Below, piece by piece: positions 1-5,425 of a stretch of 12,141 bases of DNA; positions within the stretch are counted from its first letter, which is position 1, and the number at the start of each line of letters is the position of its first letter. Source of the stretch: Marine group II euryarchaeote REDSEA-S43_B8 (GTDB lineage Archaea; Thermoplasmatota; Poseidoniia; Poseidoniales; Thalassarchaeaceae); assembly GCA_001629235.1 (NCBI GenBank), contig LUSA01000028.1:1-12141 (forward strand). Direction: 5' to 3'. The notes below the pieces were generated by a model, which was not told the origin of the DNA, did no database searches, and worked only from the letters and a program-made list of their open reading frames with translations. A program made the translations under genes and the position numbers.

Positions 1-861
1 TGCTAATACGGCAACAGATCCAACCCATAGGACTCTGTCCGAGACGCCACTCTGATCTCTAAGGATAATGGAGACAGTTACTATAGCCCCAATCGCCGTG
101 AAGAAATGGTAAGACGACACTCCGAGAGACGCATCAACATATTCATCGTTCAACAATACCAGAGTGAGAATTGTAGCAGTAATCAGGAGTGGTTGAGATA
201 CCCTCCGTGACTGAACCCCCCTAACCACCAGGTACGAACCACCAAATGCTCCTCCTAGGAAGGTCACCATTCCGAGAGCGTACCCCAAGTCCTCACGATT
301 TGATGCGACAGCTAGAACTGCTCCAACCATGCCCAGCGAAATCGAGACTCCCCATAGTCCTGGTTTTCCAAGACCCAAAGTTTCGAATCCCTTCGAGAAC
401 CAGTTCTCATTCTTTGAGAAGACAGTTGCCATGTACGCGTTCATTGAGGTGACTACCATTAGAAGTAGGAACAATAGTAATGGCTTCTCTATAGGCATGA
501 CCTGCAGAGGTCCGGCAGAAAATTGCGGTGTTATCGCGTGCATCCCAATCCATAGATTGGAAGACGCAATTCCGAGGGATGCTAGGTTCCCAGATCCCCT
601 GTTTATTGCAATCCCATGTAGGATTATAGTTGCAATCAGGATCATGACTGCCACCCCTAACTCCCCGAATTCTGTCCCCGCAGTAGATCCAATTGCAAGA
701 AGGACCAGCGTCGATTGAGCAGCTATTGCATCATGATCGTGTCTATAGGCGACCAAGATATTGACCACTACAAGTAGTAACAATACAATGCCAAGCAAAA
801 GATCATCCTCGATAACTCCCCAGTTTCTCAACTCTATTGCTAGTCCGTAGAGGACCTTCAT
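1..861 (-). CDS. Polytopic integral membrane protein, C-terminus beyond the window
   Basis: I do not recognise the family. The frame is open from the ATG at 861 to base 1, giving 287 codons with no stop, so the 3' end is missing. Hydrophobic segments consistent with membrane helices lie at about residues 21-39, 48-62, 68-86, 95-111, 127-147, 168-187, 192-213, 223-238, 251-267 and 276 onward, so about ten helices are visible. The longest polar loop is about 148-167 (contains N-E-N-W-F-S-K). No catalytic or transport signature is visible. The ATG was chosen because a GGGTGAT motif (869-875) sits 7 bases before it. However, the same frame stays open up to 927 and those codons already read as a helix (L-L-G-I-T-W-V-I-I-S leads straight into the ATG). 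The true N-terminus may therefore come from the upstream ORF at 923-1228 through a +1 frameshift. The coding call is firm; start and function are not. Confidence 0.75.
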   Translation of the reverse strand, partial: MKVLYGLAIELRNWGVIEDDLLLGIVLLLLVVVNILVAYRHDHDAIAAQSTLVLLAIGSTAGTEFGELGVAVMILIATIILHGIAINRGSGNLASLGIASSNLWIGMHAITPQFSAGPLQVMPIEKPLLLFLLLMVVTSMNAYMATVFSKNENWFSKGFETLGLGKPGLWGVSISLGMVGAVLAVASNREDLGYALGMVTFLGGAFGGSYLVVRGVQSRRVSQPLLITATILTLVLLNDEYVDASLGVSSYHFFTAIGAIVTVSIILRDQSGVSDRVLWVGSVAVLA

Positions 862-868
862 GGAGATA

Positions 869-875
869 ATCACCC
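869..875 (-). promoter_or_regulatory. Shine-Dalgarno-like motif before the membrane protein ATG
   Basis: On the minus strand the bases read GGGTGAT. This contains GGTGAT, a six-base match to the complement of an archaeal 16S 3' end, followed by 7 bases and the ATG at 861. It supports independent initiation at 861, but it lies inside frame that already reads as a membrane helix, so it could be coincidental. Confidence 0.4.
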
Positions 876-922
876 AGGTTATTCCCAGTAGGCTAAGTCT
901 CTCCTTAGGGATCCATAATTCC

Positions 923-1228
923 CTAAATTACGATCATCGACACCATCAGAATCCAATTTACTCTCTGTTCGCCCTCGGTTGATAGTTGAGAGACAATATC
1001 TCTCTCTGGCGGGGAAGAAACACCGCCGTCTCTGCTTACCCTTCCTGGTGAATCTTCATCGAGCTCAGCGAATGGATCGAATAAGTCCCCTATTGCATCG
1101 TCCTGTTTCTGATCCTTCTTCGAATCATCGACATTTTCAGATACATCCAGATTTCCTATGTCGATTCCTGATGGAAGCCTGAACTCCCTTTCTCGGATGA
1201 CCTTGTCTGGTGACTCATCGTGTCCCAT
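923..1228 (-). CDS. Small acidic protein with C-terminal hydrophobic stretch, possibly the N-terminal part of the adjacent membrane protein
   Basis: The ORF has 101 codons, from the ATG at 1228 to a TAG at 923-925. Residues 1-85 are hydrophilic and rich in D, E, S and K, with an acidic segment (D-P-F-A-E-L-D-E-D) near the middle, and look like a disordered cytosolic tail. Residues 89-101 (V-N-W-I-L-M-V-S-M-I-V-I) look like the beginning of a transmembrane helix that is cut off by the stop. Skipping one T of the TTT run at 925-927 continues the reading as R-E-L-W-I-P-K-E-R and then a hydrophobic helix of the downstream membrane protein. The ORF may therefore be a real small protein, or the N-terminus of one larger gene interrupted by an indel or a programmed +1 shift. 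It is divergent from the PEP carboxykinase gene. No family was recognised. Confidence 0.6.
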   Translation of the reverse strand: MGHDESPDKVIREREFRLPSGIDIGNLDVSENVDDSKKDQKQDDAIGDLFDPFAELDEDSPGRVSRDGGVSSPPERDIVSQLSTEGEQRVNWILMVSMIVI

Positions 1229-1327
1229 TGGCCCCCTAACAGAGGATGTATTGCATAATCACATCCCCTGATGGGACGATAAACGAACACTATTGAAATG
1301 AAGAATTAATTTTTCGAGCCGTAACGC
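1229..1327. promoter_or_regulatory. Divergent intergenic region between the small acidic ORF and PEP carboxykinase
   Basis: This 99-base gap must hold the promoters for both directions. For the plus strand, AT-rich candidates are GATAAACG (about 1278-1285), CTATTGAAA (about 1290-1298) and AATTAATTTTT (1304-1314). The last would place transcription start near 1334, inside the annotated PEP carboxykinase ORF, so it would favour a later start codon. No strong inverted repeat was found here. Confidence 0.45.
1251..1260 (-). promoter_or_regulatory. Possible TATA element for the minus-strand small acidic ORF
   Basis: On the minus strand the bases read GATTATGCAA, centred about 27 bases before the ATG at 1228. 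That is the usual archaeal TATA-to-start distance, and would give a leaderless or nearly leaderless transcript. No Shine-Dalgarno motif precedes the ATG, which fits. The match to a TATA consensus is weak. Confidence 0.3.
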
Positions 1328-2878
1328 TTGAAGTCTTGTTCCCTCTCGGGCTGGTTGGGGGGAGTTGCGATTCAGAGTTCCTCTCAAAGTAGGGCTGTCG
1401 ATTTGTCACAGCATGGTTTGGAACCCAGTGGAAACGTTCACTGGAATATGGGTCCTGAAGAGCTCCACCAAATGGCGGTTGACTTGAACGAGGCTAAACT
1501 CACATCAGACTCTGTATTACTTGCAGTTACTGGAGAGAGAACAGGACGCTCTCCAAATGACAGATTCATCGTGGATGAGGTTGGAATGGCAGAAGAGGTC
1601 TGGTGGGGGGAGGTCAATAGACCAACGGCTCCGGCGGTTTTCGATAGACTATTAGTCAAGGTCCAAGAACACCTCAATTCGGTAGAGAATGTATTCGTCA
1701 AGGACGCCTTCTGCGGAGCTGACAAGGACTACAGGATGCCAGTTAGGCTAGTGACTGAGAAGGCATGGCATGCAGCATTCATGCACAACATGTTCGTTCG
1801 AGCTACGGAAGAGGAGATAGCATCTCACATTCCCGAGTTCACGATTCTCCATGTTCCAGAGATGAAGTCAAGTATGAGCGACGGAGTGAACTCCGACGTT
1901 TTCGTAATAATTGCTCTGGACAGAGGAATGGTGATAATCGGAGGGACTCACTATGCTGGCGAGATTAAGAAGGCTATTTTCACAATAATGAATCATATCT
2001 TGCCTTCTAAGGGACTTCTCCCAATGCATTGTTCTGCCAATACAGACGGGGAGAACGCAGCTCTATTCTTCGGGCTTTCCGGTACCGGTAAAACGACACT
2101 ATCTGCAGATTCCAACAGAGCACTTGTCGGAGACGATGAGCATGGCTGGTCAGACAACGGGGTTTTCAATTTCGAGGGAGGGTGCTATGCTAAGCTAATC
2201 CGCCTCTCTGAGGAGGACGAACCGGCGATATATGCAACTACAAAGATGCCCGGATCAATTCTAGAGAATGTGGTATTGAATGCAGACGGATCTCCTGACT
2301 TCGACAACGGCTCTCTAACTCAGAACACTAGAGGATCGTATCCAATCGAATTCATAGAAAATCGTACTCCGGATTCGATGGCCGGTAACCCGAACAATGT
2401 GGTGTTCCTAACTTGTGATGCTTTCGGGGTGCTCCCTCCGCTTTCGAGATTAACTCCCGAACAAGCCGCATATCACTTCATGTCGGGATATACTGCTAAG
2501 GTTGCTGGTACCGAGATGGGTGTTACAGAACCCCAGGCCACGTTCTCGACTTGCTTTGGGGCACCATTTATGCCGAGGCATCCGAGCATATACGCAGATT
2601 TGCTCTCCAAGAAGATCCGTGAGAATGATGCAAAGTGCTGGCTGATCAACACTGGGTGGATTGCCGGTGGGGCAGATGCAAGTAGTCGAATCAAGATTAG
2701 CTGGACTAGAAATCTTCTCAATGCAGCAATCAATGGAAATCTGGATAATGTCGTTTTCGTCAAAGACGAGAGATTCGGGTTTGAGATTCCCACTACCTGC
2801 GAGGGAGTGCCCGACCATATCCTACAGCCCAGAGAAACATGGGATGATGAGACTAGGTACGACCGTCTAATCGATTAG
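1328..2878 (+). CDS. pckA: Phosphoenolpyruvate carboxykinase, ATP-type
   Basis: This cytosolic enzyme interconverts oxaloacetate + ATP with PEP + CO2 + ADP, the first committed step of gluconeogenesis. Family signatures are visible in order: the substrate-binding G-R-S-P-N-D-R-F (73-80), G-E-I-K-K with the metal/substrate lysine (211-215), M-H-C-S-A-N with the metal-binding His (233-238), the P-loop G-L-S-G-T-G-K-T (249-256), the PEPCK kinase-2 motif V-G-D-D-E-H-G-W (267-274), N-T-R (333-335) and G-Y-T-A-K-V-A-G-T-E (387-396). These residues identify the ATP family rather than the GTP family and look intact. The ORF is 516 residues against about 540 for the E. coli enzyme, and its C-terminus stops soon after the H-I-L-Q-P-R segment, about 30 residues early. 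The start is uncertain: TTG 1328 is the first possible codon after an in-frame TAA, no ribosome site is seen, and resemblance to relatives begins only near residue 24. TTG 1355 or TTG 1403 are alternatives. The last 12 bases overlap the convergent malic enzyme gene. Confidence 0.95.
   Translation: MKSCSLSGWLGGVAIQSSSQSRAVDLSQHGLEPSGNVHWNMGPEELHQMAVDLNEAKLTSDSVLLAVTGERTGRSPNDRFIVDEVGMAEEVWWGEVNRPTAPAVFDRLLVKVQEHLNSVENVFVKDAFCGADKDYRMPVRLVTEKAWHAAFMHNMFVRATEEEIASHIPEFTILHVPEMKSSMSDGVNSDVFVIIALDRGMVIIGGTHYAGEIKKAIFTIMNHILPSKGLLPMHCSANTDGENAALFFGLSGTGKTTLSADSNRALVGDDEHGWSDNGVFNFEGGCYAKLIRLSEEDEPAIYATTKMPGSILENVVLNADGSPDFDNGSLTQNTRGSYPIEFIENRTPDSMAGNPNNVVFLTCDAFGVLPPLSRLTPEQAAYHFMSGYTAKVAGTEMGVTEPQATFSTCFGAPFMPRHPSIYADLLSKKIRENDAKCWLINTGWIAGGADASSRIKISWTRNLLNAAINGNLDNVVFVKDERFGFEIPTTCEGVPDHILQPRETWDDETRYDRLID
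2867..2878. repeat. Perfect 12-base palindrome forming the shared end of two convergent genes
   Basis: The bases CTAATCGATTAG equal their own reverse complement. Read on plus they are the last codons of PEP carboxykinase (L-I-D-stop). Read on minus they are the last codons of malic enzyme (L-I-D-stop). Both genes thus end on the same 12 base pairs with the same three residues and the same TAG; the residue before is R in both proteins. Confidence 0.95.
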
Positions 2879-5155
2879 TCTCTGACTGGCCGCTCTCTGG
2901 GCATCTACTGCACAAATCGCTGCCATATGCACCACGTCTCTAGTACTGTCTCTACGCTGAAGGACGTGAGCAGGCCTGGAGAGACCCTCCAATATGGGGC
3001 CGGTCATCTCGGCCCCTGCTACTCTCTGAAGTAACTTGTAGGCAATGTTTGCGGAAGCAAGATTGGGACAAATTAGAACATTGGCCGGGCCGTAGAATGA
3101 CATGAATGGGTAGTCTTGTTGTATATCAGGAACCAGGGCAGTATCTGCCTGCATGGGCCCGTCAATTACCAAATCAGGCTCGATTTCCCTTACTATCTCA
3201 ATTGCCTCTTCGATCCTATCTGTCCTCATTTCTGCAGATGTACCGAAATTCGAGAAGGAAAGCATTGCAACCTTAGGCTTCACTCCGAACCTCTTTGCAA
3301 CTTTAGCTGTCTGAACAGCTATCTCTGCTAACGTTCTAGCATCTGGATAAATATTGATAGTTGCATCCCCGATGAACATCAACTGACCATTCACAGTCAT
3401 CATGTACATCCCCACTATTCTGTGAGAATTCGGATCAGGTCCGATTACCTGCAAGCAAGGCTTCACTATATCCGGGTACTGGTGGGAAATACCACCAAGA
3501 TAGCCATCGGCATCGCCCATTCTGACCATCATCGGAGCGAAGAATGTTGTTGACTTCAACTGTCTAATCGCATCCTCCCTCGTCAGTCCCCTCCTGCCTC
3601 TTTGCTGATGCAGTTCGTCAGCGTAACTACCTCTCCTCCTTTCATCGTATCTGACATCAATCATTTCGCAATCAATACTCAGCCCTAACTCTTCCTTAAC
3701 TGCTTCAATCCTCTTCTTCTGTCCTAGAAGAATTGGCTCGCATATTCCTTCTGAAATGCACTGAGATGCCGCCTTTACGATAGTGGGGTCCTCTCCCTCA
3801 CAGAAAACAATCCTCTTCTTATCCCTCTTGGCTTGGTTAATGACCCTCCTCATTATTGATCTGGTCAGTCCTAGTCGGGACTCCAACTTCTCTCGGTATG
3901 AGTCTACGTCGAACTCGTCTGCAGAAAGTCCAGAAACCCCCTCTTTTACAGCCGCTTCAGCCACTGCGCTCGCTTCCCAGATCAGTACCCTCGCATCGAA
4001 AGGCTTGGGAATCAAGTAGTCGGTCCCGAATGACATCTGCTCACCCTCATAGGCGGATGAAACGTCATCTGGCACAGGCTCCTTCGCAAGTTGAGCAAGC
4101 GCCTTGGTCGCTGCCATCTTCATTCCTTCTGTTATTTCGCTAGCTCGAACATCCAAGGCCCCTCTGAAGATGTATGGGAACCCGAGAACGTTGTTAATCT
4201 GGTTAGGATAGTCGGATCTTCCAGTTGCAACTATGGCATCATCCCTCACGCTAGATACTTGCTCGGGGGTAATCTCTGGATCAGGATTGGCCAGTGCGAA
4301 AATCAAGGGTCTTTCTTCCATACTTTTGATCATATCAGGAGACACTAATCCTCCTTTGGATAGTCCAAGGAAAACATCTGCTCCATCCAAGGCTTCACGG
4401 ATTCCGCCTTCAGGTACATCCCTGGCGAACTCAGACTTGTACTCGTTCAATTCACCATTCTCCATCCTCTTGGATGTTACAATCCCCTTCGAGTCGACCA
4501 TCGTCATATTCTCGGGCTTCACTCCTAGTCTTCGGTAATGCCTCGCGCATGATATGGCAGAGGCCCCGGCTCCGAGTATTACCACGCTAACTTCCCCAAT
4601 CTCCTTTTCAACGACTTCGAGCCCGTTCAGTAAGGCTGCTCCGGAGATTATTGCGGTTCCATGTTGATCATCGTGCATTATCGGAATGTCCAACTCTTCC
4701 ACAAGCCTTCTTTCAATCTCGAAGCACTCAGGTGCCCCAATATCCTCGAGATTTATGCCTCCAAAGGTAGGTGCTATTGCCTTGACCGCTTCAACGAATC
4801 CATCCACATCGGTTCTATCTACCTCTATGTCGAAAACGTCGATATCTGCGAATGCCTTGAACAGAAGCCCCTTGCCCTCCATTACTGGCTTGCTAGCTAG
4901 GGGGCCAATATCTCCCAGCCCTAGGACTGCAGTGCCATTGCTGATAACAGCCACTAGATTCCCCTTTGACGTGTACTTGTATGCCTCTGCGGGGTTATCC
5001 CTAATCTCTTCGCAGGGATATGCCACACCAGGAGAGTAAGCAAGAGAGAGCTCCCTCTGTGTACCGTGTGGCTTTGTTGGGACCACTGTGACCTTCCCTC
5101 TTGGCTCGGAAGAGTGGTATTCCAATGCGTCTTCGCGCAACTGGTCATTGCTCAC
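2867..5155 (-). CDS. maeB: Malic enzyme fused to a phosphotransacetylase-like domain (MaeB type)
   Basis: The enzyme oxidatively decarboxylates malate to pyruvate + CO2, reducing NAD(P)+. From the GTG at 5155 it has 762 residues, close to E. coli MaeB (about 759). The malic domain (about 1-420) shows A-Y-S-P-G-V-A with the catalytic Tyr (40), the K-P-V-M-E-G-K-G lysine region (89-95), G-G-I-N-L-E-D with metal acidic residues (137-138), D-D-Q-H-G-T-A (162-168) and a Rossmann G-A-G-A-S-A (195-200). A phosphotransacetylase-like domain follows (about 430-762), with S-F-S-N-F-G-T, D-G-P-M-Q-A-D and A-N-V-L-I-C-P-N motifs; in MaeB proteins it usually serves allosteric control by acetyl-CoA. GTG 5155 was preferred because GAGGTGA lies 4 bases upstream and S-N-D-Q-L matches the MaeB N-terminus. 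TTG 5182 would add 9 residues. Cofactor choice (NAD or NADP) cannot be read from the sequence. The gene is convergent with pckA and divergent from the giant gene. Confidence 0.95.
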   Translation of the reverse strand: MSNDQLREDALEYHSSEPRGKVTVVPTKPHGTQRELSLAYSPGVAYPCEEIRDNPAEAYKYTSKGNLVAVISNGTAVLGLGDIGPLASKPVMEGKGLLFKAFADIDVFDIEVDRTDVDGFVEAVKAIAPTFGGINLEDIGAPECFEIERRLVEELDIPIMHDDQHGTAIISGAALLNGLEVVEKEIGEVSVVILGAGASAISCARHYRRLGVKPENMTMVDSKGIVTSKRMENGELNEYKSEFARDVPEGGIREALDGADVFLGLSKGGLVSPDMIKSMEERPLIFALANPDPEITPEQVSSVRDDAIVATGRSDYPNQINNVLGFPYIFRGALDVRASEITEGMKMAATKALAQLAKEPVPDDVSSAYEGEQMSFGTDYLIPKPFDARVLIWEASAVAEAAVKEGVSGLSADEFDVDSYREKLESRLGLTRSIMRRVINQAKRDKKRIVFCEGEDPTIVKAASQCISEGICEPILLGQKKRIEAVKEELGLSIDCEMIDVRYDERRRGSYADELHQQRGRRGLTREDAIRQLKSTTFFAPMMVRMGDADGYLGGISHQYPDIVKPCLQVIGPDPNSHRIVGMYMMTVNGQLMFIGDATINIYPDARTLAEIAVQTAKVAKRFGVKPKVAMLSFSNFGTSAEMRTDRIEEAIEIVREIEPDLVIDGPMQADTALVPDIQQDYPFMSFYGPANVLICPNLASANIAYKLLQRVAGAEMTGPILEGLSRPAHVLQRRDSTRDVVHMAAICAVDAQRAASQRLID

Positions 5156-5159
5156 AGTG

Positions 5160-5166
5160 TCACCTC
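5160..5166 (-). promoter_or_regulatory. Ribosome binding site favouring the GTG start of malic enzyme
   Basis: The minus strand reads GAGGTGA, a seven-base match to the archaeal anti-Shine-Dalgarno complement, 4 bases before GTG 5155. The competing TTG at 5182 has only a weaker AGGAG-like match close by. This site, together with the match to the MaeB N-terminus, decides the start. Confidence 0.6.
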
Positions 5167-5225
5167 GGATGTCCCGGAACAACCATCTCCTTTGATGCTA
5201 TCCTATTCATTATCGTATGATTATC

Positions 5226-5238
5226 GGCCAATATGGCC
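5226..5238. repeat. Interrupted palindrome GGCCA-ATA-TGGCC, possible operator
   Basis: Two five-base arms (5226-5230 and 5234-5238) are exact inverted repeats around three bases. It lies downstream of the likely malic enzyme TATA region and 44 bases before its TTG 5182 codon, where a bound regulator could act. The function is an inference; a 13-base palindrome can arise by chance. Confidence 0.35.
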
Positions 5239-5310
5239 TTGTTTACGGTTTTTTTACATCTAGTATTTTTTCAGATGATGAGCAAGTCGCGGACGACTAC
5301 CCCTACCCTT

Positions 5311-5318
5311 CATAAATT
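5311..5318 (+). promoter_or_regulatory. Possible TATA element of the giant surface protein gene
   Basis: CATAAATT is centred about 30 bases before the ATG at 5345, which would place transcription start around 5340. Only a few leader bases would remain, and no Shine-Dalgarno motif precedes the ATG, so a leaderless or near-leaderless mRNA is suggested. Confidence 0.45.
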
Positions 5319-5344
5319 GCACAACGAGGGACTCGCTTCGTTCC

Positions 5345-5425
5345 ATGTACGCTAGTGGCAAGACAACCGGTGAGAGAGCCAAGGCAATTGCCTTGGTTAC
5401 TCTGATGATTTTACTCCCATGGGGT
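5345..5425 (+). other. Signal peptide region of the giant protein
   Basis: The first 27 codons encode a short basic N-region (K6, R11, K13), a hydrophobic core of about 13 residues and a likely cleavage zone near W-G-A-N. The mature chain then becomes polar and acidic at once. This is read by eye; the exact cleavage point is not determined. Confidence 0.75.

Larger units (their letters stand above)
5183..5344. promoter_or_regulatory. Divergent AT-rich promoter region between malic enzyme and the giant surface protein
   Basis: The gap contains no credible ORF. It holds runs of seven T (5249-5255) and six T (5266-5271). On the minus strand these read as A-rich tracts with AAATACTAG (about 5260-5268), a candidate TATA region for malic enzyme with a leader of some 60-90 bases. 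An interrupted palindrome lies at 5226-5238 and a plus-strand TATA candidate at 5311-5318. Confidence 0.5.

Noticed and set aside
246..718. Two overlapping plus-strand ORFs of 68 and 129 codons
   Set aside because: They are antisense to a continuous minus-strand frame with about ten clear hydrophobic helices, which is the real gene.
979..1182. A 67-codon plus-strand ORF
   Set aside because: It lies opposite the 101-codon acidic ORF, whose start, promoter spacing and composition are more convincing, and it has no start signals of its own.
2867..2878. The shared palindrome as an intrinsic hairpin terminator
   Set aside because: The arms touch with no loop and no T-run follows on either strand, so a stable RNA hairpin terminator is unlikely.
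5249..5271. Two T-runs that could be archaeal terminators on the plus strand
   Set aside because: No plus-strand gene ends upstream within reach; the neighbour on the left is transcribed leftward. The tracts fit better as A-rich promoter DNA for malic enzyme.
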